This document shows positions 40,654 through 48,395 of a stretch of DNA of 64,000 nucleotides, in pieces; position 1 is the first letter of the stretch, and each line of letters begins with the position of its first letter. The translations under genes and the position numbers were made by a program. Under the pieces are notes generated by a model. It searched no databases. It saw only the letters and a list, made by a program, of their open reading frames with translations, and was not told where the DNA came from. Source of the stretch: Streptomyces sp. NBC_00154 (GTDB taxonomy: Bacteria > Actinomycetota > Actinomycetes > Streptomycetales > Streptomycetaceae); contig NZ_JAPEMI010000001.1 of assembly GCF_026342835.1 (NCBI RefSeq), positions 3,664,501-3,728,500 of the forward strand, read 5' to 3'.

Positions 40654-42428
40654 GACTCTGTTGGCGATCTTGTGTGGGGTGCTGACAGGTCGTCCGTTCG
40701 GCGGTTCGCTGGAGTGGAGCGGGGTGGTTTCGGGGAGAGGGGCGGAGATGTCCTTGCGGGCCAGGAGTTTCCAGCGCATACCGACGCGGACAATGGTGAC
40801 GGCGTGGGCGGCGTGTCCGAAGGGCACGCCGGCGATGCTGATACGGGACCGGCTGGATGTGGTGTTCGAGGACGGCGAGTTCGCTGACCTGTATCCGAAG
40901 GACGGTCGTCCGGGACTGTCACCTGGGCAGTTGGCGCTGGTGTCGGTGCTGCAGTTCGCGGAGAACCTCTCGGACCGCGCGGCCGCGAACGCGGTCCGCA
41001 CCAGGATCGACTGGAAGTACGCCCTGGGCCTGGAGTTGAACGATCCCGGCTTCGACCACTCGGTGCTGTGCGAGTTCCGGGCCAGGCTGGCCCAGGACGA
41101 CGCGGCCGACCGGCTGCTGCGAGTGATGCTGCATCGGCTGACCGAGGCCGGGCTGCTTAAATCCGGCGGTCGGCAACGCACGGATGCGACCCATGTGCTT
41201 GCGGCGGTGCGCACGCTCAGCCGGCTGGAGCTGGTCGGCGAGAGCCTGCGGGCCGCCCTCGAGCAGCTCGCCCAGGCGGACCCGGACTGGCTGCTGCCGC
41301 TGGTCGAGCCGGAGTGGGACAAGCGCTACGGGCGCAAGATCGAGATCGGCAAGGTGCCCGGCGGGAAGGCCGGGGTCACCGCGCTGGCCGAGACCTTCGG
41401 CCGGGACGGACACAAGGTCCTGGCCGCCGCGTGGGCGGCCGACGCCCCTCCCCAGCTCCGGGCGTTGGCGCAGGTGGAAATCCTGCGCCAGGTCTGGGTG
41501 CACCACTACGTCTGGGATACCCGCGGGCGGCTGCGCTGGCGCGACGGACACGCGCTGCCTCCGGCATCGCTGCGGTTCGACTCCCCGTACGACACCGACG
41601 CGCACTACTGCGTCAAACGTGACACCGCCTGGTCCGGCTACCGCACTCACTTCACCGAGACGTGCACGTCAGACCTGCCGGAGGTGGTCGTGCATGTGGC
41701 CACCACGATCGCCCCGGTCCAGGACGGCGAACTCACCGCCCAGATCCACGACGATCTGGCCCAGGTCGGCCTCATCCCGGCCGAGCACGCCGTCGACGCC
41801 GCCTACATCAGCCCCGCGCAGATTGAACGCGCTCACCGGGTACACAGCATCACCCTGCTCGGCCCGGTCGTGCCCGACCACAGCCACCAGGCCAAAAGCG
41901 GGGCCGGCTTCGACAAGGCCGCCTTCGCCATCGACTGGGACCGCTGCCAGGCCACCTGCCCCCAGGGCACCGTCAGCCGCGAGTGGCGTCCCCTGCACAT
42001 CAGCGGCCACAACTACATCCAGGTCAAGTTCGACAAGGCCACCTGCCTGGCCTGCCCCGTCCGACCCCAGTGCACCAAGGCGGTCAGTGGTCCGCGCTCG
42101 CTCGCACTGCTGCCCACCCGCGAACTGCACGAGATCCAGCAGCGCAACCGCCTCGACCAGCGCACCGAAGACTGGCAGCGCCGCTACGCGATCCGCGCCG
42201 GCATCGAAGCCACCCTCTCCCAGAACGTCCGCACCTGCGGCCTGCGCCGGACACGCTACCGAGGCCTGCCCAAGACGCACGTCCAGCACGTACTGACCGG
42301 CCTGGCCTGCAACGTCACCCGCATCACCGACTGGATCGCCGACCCTACGCGCCCCCGGCGAGCACCCAGCCACTTCCACGCCCTCTGCACCGCCGTCACC
42401 TGACCCCCACAAGATCACCAACAGAGTC
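40654..42428 (+). mobile_element. IS1182-family insertion sequence, copy B
   Basis: 1775 bp, same ends as copy A (GACTCTGTTGGCGATCTTGT inverted at the right). It is flanked by a perfect 7-bp duplication ACGGCGT. Confidence 0.9.
40748..42403 (+). CDS. IS1182-family transposase, copy B
   Basis: 551 aa, same as copy A except Ala at the position where copy A has Thr (RLAQDD). The same start is chosen (MSLRARSFQ, after a GA-rich ribosome site). Contains the N-terminal DUF772-type region, the DDE core and the CLACPVRPQC zinc-like cluster. Points away from the IS4 transposase of element B, whereas copy A points toward that of element A. Confidence 0.88.
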   Translation: MSLRARSFQRIPTRTMVTAWAACPKGTPAMLIRDRLDVVFEDGEFADLYPKDGRPGLSPGQLALVSVLQFAENLSDRAAANAVRTRIDWKYALGLELNDPGFDHSVLCEFRARLAQDDAADRLLRVMLHRLTEAGLLKSGGRQRTDATHVLAAVRTLSRLELVGESLRAALEQLAQADPDWLLPLVEPEWDKRYGRKIEIGKVPGGKAGVTALAETFGRDGHKVLAAAWAADAPPQLRALAQVEILRQVWVHHYVWDTRGRLRWRDGHALPPASLRFDSPYDTDAHYCVKRDTAWSGYRTHFTETCTSDLPEVVVHVATTIAPVQDGELTAQIHDDLAQVGLIPAEHAVDAAYISPAQIERAHRVHSITLLGPVVPDHSHQAKSGAGFDKAAFAIDWDRCQATCPQGTVSREWRPLHISGHNYIQVKFDKATCLACPVRPQCTKAVSGPRSLALLPTRELHEIQQRNRLDQRTEDWQRRYAIRAGIEATLSQNVRTCGLRRTRYRGLPKTHVQHVLTGLACNVTRITDWIADPTRPRRAPSHFHALCTAVT

Positions 42429-42435
42429 ACGGCGT
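42429..42435. repeat. 7-bp target-site duplication, right copy (IS1182 copy B)
   Basis: ACGGCGT, identical to 40647-40653. Confidence 0.85.
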
Positions 42436-42437
42436 TG

Positions 42438-42447
42438 CTTCTAGATC
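42438..42447. repeat. 10-bp target-site duplication, right copy (IS4-family element B)
   Basis: CTTCTAGATC, identical to 39145-39154. Confidence 0.9.
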
Positions 42448-42879
42448 CCGTGGCTGTCGCGCAAGTCGATCGATGTCGTAGAAGATGACGCCGTCGATGC
42501 GGCCTGCGAGCAGGTCGCCGAGCATGCGCCGGAACTCGGGGCGCACCACTATCCAGTCGACTGACCCGTCCGCCTGTATCACTCGCTTTTTCTTGAAGGC
42601 CCCTGTGTCGTTCTCCCGGTAGGTCTCGGCGAACGGGCCCCAGCCGAGCCTGATCCGCTTCAGTCCTGCGTCATGGAGCTGCAGTTCGAGGCTCCGCTCG
42701 TCGCCGCTTCTGTCGCACGAGGTGCGCAGGTAGCACCCGGGGCGGCGAGGGGCGAACTCGCGAAGTGAGTCGCCGATGGCGAGCGTGACCGAGGAGCGGT
42801 TCCGTACGCGCTCCGGGATCAGGATGCCTTCCAGCAGCAGGTCGGCGTGCGTGGGGGCCGGGTTGCGGCGCGGGTTCAT
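42438..42879 (-). pseudogene. Serine recombinase, N-terminal catalytic part (split by IS cluster)
   Basis: Start ATG 42879 with GGGAGG upstream; ATG 42924 is less likely. After an unusual leader of about 45 residues, the resolvase domain begins at PGCYLRTSCDRSGDERSLELQLHD (Tyr-x-Arg-x-Ser with the nucleophilic serine) and continues to RPEFRRMLGDLLAGRIDGVIFYDIDRLARQPRDLE, where it meets the insertion. The rest of the gene is at 38288-39144. Such recombinases integrate or excise mobile DNA; the element it belonged to is not evident. Confidence 0.88.
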
Positions 42880-43005
42880 GGAGCCTCCCGGTAGTACGTT
42901 CATGGCACCCCTGAACGTAGTCATTGCCCGCGAATGAACCGGCGCATTGGATGCCGCTCATGCAGACGAACGTTCGATCGCACGGGCATTCCCATTGATC
43001 CGCAG

Positions 43006-43020
43006 CTGACGTACCGTCAG
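43006..43020. promoter_or_regulatory. CTGACG-N3-CGTCAG operator, site 6
   Basis: CTGACGTACCGTCAG, perfect arms, 35 bp upstream of the unknown gene at 43056. Confidence 0.7.
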
Positions 43021-43055
43021 AACGCATGCATCGAGGTGGAGGGGGAGTGGGTGCG

Positions 43056-43904
43056 ATGGGTGACGGCGATGAGGGGACCTACCCAGACCTGTACGCCAAG
43101 TTGGCCTCGGTCGGTCCGTACCGGGTGGAGGTGGGACATGCGTTGATCACCATGGTCGAGCCTCACGCCGGGCATGAGCATGCCTACCACAGATGGTACG
43201 AAGACGATCACTACTACGCGGGCGCGATGGCGATGCCCTGGATGTTCGCCGGACGGCGCTGGGTGGCCACCCGGGAGCTCCAGGAGCTGCGCTACCCGGA
43301 GAGGTCGGCGGTGGCGCAGCCGGTCGGCGCCGGGTGCTACCTGTCCACGTACTGGGTGACGGACGGGCGCTACGACGACCACATGAAGTGGACCGTCGGG
43401 ATCAACAAGCGGCTGAATCGGGACGGCCGCGTCTATCAGGACCGTACCCATGTGTTCACCGCGTTCCAGGACCACGAGGCGACGGTCTACCGGGACGGCG
43501 CCGCAGGCCCCAGGGATTACCACGCCCTCGACCACCCGTACCGCGGACTGGTGCTCCAAGTGATCGACGCCGAAGGCGCCGGGCAGCGGGCCGAGCTGCT
43601 GGAGTGGCTGCGCTCCCGGCATCTGCCGAAGCGGCTCGGCGGCTCACCGGCGGCGATGGTGACCGTCTTCCGCCCCACGCCGCTGCCGGGCGATCGGATG
43701 ACCTATGTGAAGCAGGTCGAGGGCGTCGACACCAGGCTGACCCTTCTCTGGTTCCTCCAGGAGGACCCACGGGACTGCTGGGCGGAGCATTTCACCGGGC
43801 TCGACGCGGCGGTCGCGGAATCCGGCCTGGGCCGGGTCGAGCTGGTGGCGCCGTTCATTCCGACCGTGCCCGGCACCGACCGGTATGTGGATCAACTGCG
43901 TTGA
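43056..43904 (+). CDS. Unknown protein, possible EthD-like dimeric alpha/beta-barrel
   Basis: 282 aa from ATG 43056, chosen because GGAGGGGGAG lies about 10 nt upstream. Not recognised with confidence. HALITMVEPHAGHEHAYHRWYEDDHYYAGAMAMPWMFAGRRW resembles the first half of EthD/ABM-type barrels (strand, then a His-rich helix 'YHRWYEDDHY'), and a second such unit may start at LVLQVIDAEGAGQRAELLEWLRSRHLPKRL. No signal peptide or membrane segment. The upstream operator places it in the same regulon as the LLM and SDR genes, suggesting a catabolic or detoxifying role. Confidence 0.6.
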   Translation: MGDGDEGTYPDLYAKLASVGPYRVEVGHALITMVEPHAGHEHAYHRWYEDDHYYAGAMAMPWMFAGRRWVATRELQELRYPERSAVAQPVGAGCYLSTYWVTDGRYDDHMKWTVGINKRLNRDGRVYQDRTHVFTAFQDHEATVYRDGAAGPRDYHALDHPYRGLVLQVIDAEGAGQRAELLEWLRSRHLPKRLGGSPAAMVTVFRPTPLPGDRMTYVKQVEGVDTRLTLLWFLQEDPRDCWAEHFTGLDAAVAESGLGRVELVAPFIPTVPGTDRYVDQLR

Positions 43905-44037
43905 TTCCGAGCATGGGTTGGCATTCAACGCCCCGGACCCACGCCCGATGGTGGGCCTACCTGACAGCGCGATCTGCCGCACATATTGTGGCTGTTCGAC
44001 CCAGGTGCTGACGGGTATTGGCGGAACGGGGGCTTGG

Positions 44038-44454
44038 ATGGAAGCGCAGATGATCGAGCTGGCACGGGCTGCGGGGACCGCTGTGGTCACGCTCATGGCC
44101 ACCGATGCATGGGAGAGGGCACGAGAGGGGGTCGTTGCCCTGTGGCGACGGGCCAGCCCCGCGCGCGCTGAGGGGGTCCTGAACGAACTGGATGCAGCTC
44201 GGGATGATCTTCTCGCGGCCAGGGAAACTGGAGACGAACTGACTGAGCAGGAGCTTCGAGAGGCATGGACGGGCCGCGTTCGGCGCCTTCTCAGTGAAAG
44301 GCCCGAGGTGGCCTCGGACTTGCGTCAGATTCTGTCGGAACTTGATCCCGTACTGCGGGACGGTGCACCGCGCACCGTGCGGATGCGTGCCGAAGCGTCT
44401 GGTAGCGGCCGTGTCTACCAGGCAGGGCGCGACCAGCACATCACCGAGCGGTGA
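44038..44454 (+). CDS. Putative NLR-associated effector with C-terminal amyloid-like motif
   Basis: 138 aa, mostly helical. Residues 1-37 (MIELARAAGTAVVTLMATDAWERA) form a hydrophobic/amphipathic start, and residues 40-105 are charged helices (AARDDLLAARETGDELTEQELREAW). Residues 125-137 (RVYQAGRDQHITE) repeat almost exactly in the N-terminus of the next protein (RVYLATGDQHITE). A helical, possibly membrane-targeting domain followed by a short C-terminal motif shared with an adjacent NB-ARC protein matches the Bell-domain/BASS arrangement described for bacterial NLR-like systems, comparable to fungal HeLo/HET-s effectors. The stop overlaps the NLR start (GTGA). Assignment is inference from architecture. 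Confidence 0.7.
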   Translation: MEAQMIELARAAGTAVVTLMATDAWERAREGVVALWRRASPARAEGVLNELDAARDDLLAARETGDELTEQELREAWTGRVRRLLSERPEVASDLRQILSELDPVLRDGAPRTVRMRAEASGSGRVYQAGRDQHITER

Positions 44455-46826
44455 GCCGGGCCGAAAAGGACCCAGAGCATCTGATGCAGGGGTGGGCATC
44501 AGACCAGGGCCGTGTGTACCTGGCGACCGGCGACCAGCACATCACTGAACACGTCACTGAACACCACTACCATCACCCTTCGGACGAGAGCTCGTCCATC
44601 TTCGGCCCGTCAATGCAGCGAACGGTGGTGGGGGCGCAGCCCAGTCATCGGTTCGACTGGCCGGCCCCGGCTTCGGTGCGCACTCCGCTCGTCGGGCGGA
44701 CTCCTCCGGTCCTTCGGGACCGGACGGACCTTGTGAGCAGACTGATGGACGCCGTTCAGAATGAGAGCGGGGGAATTCACGTCCTTCACGGGCTGGGTGG
44801 CTGTGGCAAGACGGCTGTGGCCCAGGGTGTCTTCAACGCAGTCACACGCCAAGGCGACCGCATAGGCCTGTGGGTCAACGCCTCCGAACGAACCACCCTC
44901 CGAGCAGGAATGCTTGCAGTGGCCGCCGACCGTGGTGCTGAGTCATACGAGCTTGCTGCTGCGTATGACGGACAGCGCGCGTCGGCTGACCTTGTCTGGC
45001 ATTATCTGCACTGCTCGTCGCAGCCATGGGTCCTGGTTCTGGACAATGCGGATGACCCTGCAGCCCTCGAAGAAGGCACGTGGCTGAGGCCGAGTTCGCA
45101 AGGCGCCGTTATCGTGACCACCCGCCAGGCCAGCTCGCATGTATGGAATGGAGCAGAGCTGCACCGCGTGGGCGTACTGCCTGTGGAAGATGCGGCATTG
45201 GTGCTGCGCGACCTGGCTCCTGCGGCCGGCACTCTGGAAGAGGCCGAAACCGTGGCCCGAAGACTCGATTGCCTTCCGCTTGCACTGACCTTGGCCGGAT
45301 CCTTCCTGTCTCGTCAACTTCTGGAGAGTTGGTCCATGAGCGATTACAGGCGGCACTTGGACAGCAACCCCACCGAGCTCATCGACCGAGGAGTGGCGCC
45401 AGGGAGCTCGGAGAAGAATGCGCGGCAACTCGTCGGCCGGACATGGGAGATTACGCTGAGAGCTCTCGCCGAAGAGGGAATCCCCGAGTGTGTTTCGTTG
45501 CTACGTCTGCTGTCCTGTTGGAGCTCTGACCCGGTTCCGCTTTCGCTGCTGCTTCCCTCGTCTGTTGATGCCGCCGGTCTGAGCGCCTTCGATCCGCCAC
45601 TGCCTGGGCATCGGATCGAGATGGCGCTCCGCGGCCTACTGGATCATTCGATGGTTTCGCTCGTCGAGTCGGAGGAGAGCGGCGAGGTAGTGCGGTGTAT
45701 CAAGACGCACGGCGTTCTTCTCGACAGCGTGGCGGCTGCGGCGCCGAAGGATCAGAGGCCGCTCCTGGTCGAGGCGGCAGCGCGTCTGCTCGGCGGTGAG
45801 ATCCCTTCCGAGGTGTGCGGAGCGCAGGCGGTAGGCCGTGTTCGCCGCCTTGTCCCGCATGCGGCGCACCTGCTTCGGCGCGTGGAGGATGCTGCCACAG
45901 GACTCAACGCGGTCGAGGTCACAACTTTGGTGGCCAAGCACGTTTTTGAGAGCGGAGACTACCAAGCCTCCCTCTTTTTGGCTCAGGCTGCCGCGGAGAC
46001 GGCGCAGACGCACCTGGGCCCGGATCATCCACTGACATTCCGTGCGGAGCATCGTGCGGCCGTGGCCCTGTTCAGGCTCGGCCGCTTCGAGGAGTCCGAG
46101 ACCCTGCACCGGAGAGTTCTTGACGGGCGGGAAAGGGTACTCGGGGCGCAGCACGCGGAAACCATGGAGAGTCGCCAGGATATCCATGAGCCGCTCGGCC
46201 AGCTGGGAAGAGTGGAGGATTGCATTGCGGTTCTGAGGGAGACGGAGGGAATTCGCAGCAGAGTTCTTGGTGACACCCATCCGGACACGCTCTATGCTCG
46301 AGCGCTTCTCATCGAATACTTGGCTGTTGCCGATATTGTCGAGGAATTTGACAGAATGGGGTCGGCAACTGTGGCCGCCTGTGAGGAGATTCTTGGATGT
46401 GACTCCCTGGCCACCGTGACTGGTCGCCACAATCTCGCCTACGGTCTGTATCATTTCGGTAGGTACGAGCAGGCTGAGCCGATTGCCCGAAGGGCCTTGT
46501 CGGACCGTGAACGTGTGCACGGCGCTGCTCACCCACTGACTCTCTCAGCCACGGTCCTCCTGAGCTGGATCCTTGCTGAGCGGGGATCGCTGGAGGAGTC
46601 CATCTCATTCGGGCGTCTCGCAGTGGCTGGCCAGGAGCGGGCTCTCGGGCCCGAGCACCCTTATCTGCTCTCGAATCGAGCGAGACTGGCTGCTTCTCTC
46701 GCTGCCTTCGGTCAGTTGGACGAGGCGCAGGCGCTTGCACGGCTCAATTTGCCGCTGTGTGAGCGCGTACTGGGGGTGGACAGTTCTGTCACGGCGAGGA
46801 CCCGCAGCCTGCTGGTTGGCCAGTAG
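44451..46826 (+). CDS. NB-ARC/TPR (NLR-like) STAND protein with N-terminal amyloid-like motif
   Basis: 791 aa from GTG 44451. Residues 21-33 (RVYLATGDQHITE) carry the motif shared with the upstream effector, followed by a His-rich spacer. The NTPase has a Walker A GLGGCGKT at 114-121, Walker B WVLVLDNADD at 193-202, sensor VIVTTRQ and a GLPL-like LDCLPLALTLAG; a winged-helix segment follows. From about residue 510 there are tetratricopeptide repeats of the actinobacterial type (LGPDHPLTFRAEHRAAVALFRLGRFEESETLHRRVL). Expected to sense a signal through the repeats, oligomerise, and template the effector through the shared motif, as in NLR-driven cell death or phage defence. Base composition is lower in GC at third positions than neighbours, consistent with transfer. 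Confidence 0.88.
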   Translation: MSRAEKDPEHLMQGWASDQGRVYLATGDQHITEHVTEHHYHHPSDESSSIFGPSMQRTVVGAQPSHRFDWPAPASVRTPLVGRTPPVLRDRTDLVSRLMDAVQNESGGIHVLHGLGGCGKTAVAQGVFNAVTRQGDRIGLWVNASERTTLRAGMLAVAADRGAESYELAAAYDGQRASADLVWHYLHCSSQPWVLVLDNADDPAALEEGTWLRPSSQGAVIVTTRQASSHVWNGAELHRVGVLPVEDAALVLRDLAPAAGTLEEAETVARRLDCLPLALTLAGSFLSRQLLESWSMSDYRRHLDSNPTELIDRGVAPGSSEKNARQLVGRTWEITLRALAEEGIPECVSLLRLLSCWSSDPVPLSLLLPSSVDAAGLSAFDPPLPGHRIEMALRGLLDHSMVSLVESEESGEVVRCIKTHGVLLDSVAAAAPKDQRPLLVEAAARLLGGEIPSEVCGAQAVGRVRRLVPHAAHLLRRVEDAATGLNAVEVTTLVAKHVFESGDYQASLFLAQAAAETAQTHLGPDHPLTFRAEHRAAVALFRLGRFEESETLHRRVLDGRERVLGAQHAETMESRQDIHEPLGQLGRVEDCIAVLRETEGIRSRVLGDTHPDTLYARALLIEYLAVADIVEEFDRMGSATVAACEEILGCDSLATVTGRHNLAYGLYHFGRYEQAEPIARRALSDRERVHGAAHPLTLSATVLLSWILAERGSLEESISFGRLAVAGQERALGPEHPYLLSNRARLAASLAAFGQLDEAQALARLNLPLCERVLGVDSSVTARTRSLLVGQ

Positions 46827-46836
46827 GCGGGCAACC

Positions 46837-46875
46837 AGCCCTCTCGGCCAGGACGGCGGGCCAGTCGAGAGGGCT
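46837..46875 (+). terminator. Terminator of the NLR operon
   Basis: AGCCCTCTCG/CGAGAGGGCT, 10-bp perfect stem with a 19-nt loop, 11 bp after the NLR stop. A second stem (AGCCGCACC/GGTGCGGCT, 46906-46943) overlaps the end of the convergent DUF397 gene. Confidence 0.65.
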
Positions 46876-46922
46876 TGACTCAGGCTGCGGCTCACGCGAT
46901 CGGACAGCCGCACCGTTCAGCC

Positions 46923-47126
46923 TCAGTGCTGAGTGGTGCGGCTGACGTCCAAGAGGAACATCGACCATGTCTTCGTGGTGAAGTCGAGGACTCCGCTGCG
47001 CGGATTCTTCGAATCGCGAACCAACACGGCGTGGTGTCCTGCCGTCTTAACCTCTACACAATCTCCATTTACGGCGGAATATGAGGACTTAGTCCATTCC
47101 GTCAGTGCGTCACGCCGAATCGCCAT
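46923..47126 (-). CDS. DUF397 domain protein
   Basis: 67 aa. WTKSSYSAVNGDCVEVKTAGHHAVLVRDSKNPRSGVLDF is the full DUF397 signature. These small proteins are encoded next to XRE-DUF5753 regulators throughout Streptomyces, probably as a partner or antitoxin-like antagonist (BldB/Scr-type systems). Here it lies 197 bp downstream of the XRE gene on the same strand. Confidence 0.9.
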   Translation of the reverse strand: MAIRRDALTEWTKSSYSAVNGDCVEVKTAGHHAVLVRDSKNPRSGVLDFTTKTWSMFLLDVSRTTQH

Positions 47127-47297
47127 AATGACTCCGATGGTTGTGCCAGTTGTTGGGCGTAGTGCGCCCGGCCGCTGCGCTCAGCGACCTAAGGGCGACG
47201 CTACGCCGCAACATCATCGGAGGTGAGTGCCGTTCACTCGTACGGATGGCATATATCTTTGAGATCTTCCCGGCTAGGGTTGTGTAGGTGTATGGTC

Positions 47298-47317
47298 CGC
47301 CCCGCCTTAACGGGGCG
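47298..47317 (-). terminator. Hairpin after the XRE gene
   Basis: CGCCCCG/CGGGGCG with loop CCTTAA, 7 bp after the stop codon of the XRE regulator. No T-run, so it may only attenuate readthrough into DUF397. Confidence 0.45.
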
Positions 47318-47323
47318 TATCGC

Positions 47324-48181
47324 TCACAAGCCGCAGCTTTCCGCTGCCCTGAGAATGAACTCGCGGGATTGCTCCGCGCTTAGCGCCTTGGCCCGCAGGT
47401 GCTCGTACATCACTGTGTAGCTCTGAACGTCGTTCGCCTTCTCCAGGTACAGGTCGCTCGTGACGCCCTCAAGGTAAACGACGCTTGCGTCCATGGCCTC
47501 CTGAAACTCAAGGATGGCGAACTTTCCGTACATGCCCGGATGTGCTCCGACGGCATACGGCAAGACCTGAAGCGTCACGTGTGGCAGTTCACTCAGCTCT
47601 GCCAGGTGCGACAGCTGGTCAGCCATGATCTGCGGATTGCCGACGACGCGACGCAGCAGCGCCTCATCGATCACCGCCCAGAAGCGGAGTGGGTTGACCG
47701 GATCGGTTAGGCGATCCTGGCGCTTGAGACGGATCTGAATGCGTTTGTCGATCTCGCTGGGTGTGGCCTCCGGCCACATCCCTTCGATCACCGCCTGCGC
47801 GTACTGTCGTGTCTGCAGCAGACCGGGAACGATCAGCGATTCGTACACGCGCAGCGAAGCCGCGTCGGTCTCCAGGCCGATGTAGACGCTGTACGGGATG
47901 TCGCCGAAGGCGTGCCACCAGCCCTGCTGGCGGGAGTCCTTGGCCATCTGCATGAGCGAGTCGACGATCCGGTGGTCCTCGACCTCGTACACCCCGCAGA
48001 GATCGCGGACGTCGCGCTGACTGATGGACCGGCGGCCGTTCTCCAGGCGGCTGATCTTCGACTGCGAGACCAGCAGCCGCTCCGCCACCTCCTCGGCCGT
48101 CATGCCCTTGAGCTCGCGCAGGCGGCGCAATTCCTGACCCAACCGGCGTCGCCTGACGGTGGGATTGACGTTGGTCGGCAC
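47324..48181 (-). CDS. XRE-family helix-turn-helix regulator with DUF5753
   Basis: 285 aa from GTG 48181. Residues 10-70 are the helix-turn-helix (LGQELRRLRELKGMTAEEVAERLLVSQSKISRLENGRRSIS). The rest is the DUF5753 ligand-sensor-like domain (YIGLETDAASLRVYESLIVPGLLQTRQYAQAVI...HVTLQVLPYAVGAHPGMYGKFAILEF). Such proteins regulate development or act with DUF397 partners. Its promoter region is the 215-bp gap that also contains the terminator of the GPP34 gene. Confidence 0.92.
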   Translation of the reverse strand: MPTNVNPTVRRRRLGQELRRLRELKGMTAEEVAERLLVSQSKISRLENGRRSISQRDVRDLCGVYEVEDHRIVDSLMQMAKDSRQQGWWHAFGDIPYSVYIGLETDAASLRVYESLIVPGLLQTRQYAQAVIEGMWPEATPSEIDKRIQIRLKRQDRLTDPVNPLRFWAVIDEALLRRVVGNPQIMADQLSHLAELSELPHVTLQVLPYAVGAHPGMYGKFAILEFQEAMDASVVYLEGVTSDLYLEKANDVQSYTVMYEHLRAKALSAEQSREFILRAAESCGL

Positions 48182-48277
48182 GGAAACGGCACCTCCGGCT
48201 GTGTAGCTGTGCGTATCTACTGCTCAGCAGATTGCCACCCATGGGTCGGGTCGCGCTGGGAAATGGCCACACGCAGG

Positions 48278-48313
48278 CGCGCGGGGCAGCCGGTGGACCG
48301 GCTGCCCCGCGCG
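48278..48313 (-). terminator. Long perfect hairpin downstream of GPP34 gene
   Basis: A 16-bp perfect GC-rich stem (CGCGCGGGGCAGCCGG and complement) with a TGGA loop, 83 bp after the GPP34 stop codon. Probably its terminator, insulating the XRE promoter. Confidence 0.65.
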
Positions 48314-48395
48314 TGGTGCGGCTCCCGAACCGGGTCTTGGGGACGTCGGCGCGGCGGTATTCGGTTGTCCCGTCGGTGCGGTGCGGTCCGCTGCC

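Larger units (their letters stand above)
39155..42437 (-). mobile_element. IS4-family element B, interrupted by IS1182-family copy B
   Basis: Both ends read CAACGCCGTTCAGTTAGG inward (18 identical bases). The right-hand (transposase-upstream) repeat is split after position 9 by the IS1182-family element. About 1501 bp after removing the insertion and its 7-bp duplication. It is inserted in a serine recombinase gene. Confidence 0.9.

Noticed and set aside
38260..43005. Search for attachment-site repeats flanking the serine recombinase
   Set aside because: Only a 6-bp match (TGGATG) was seen, no better than chance.
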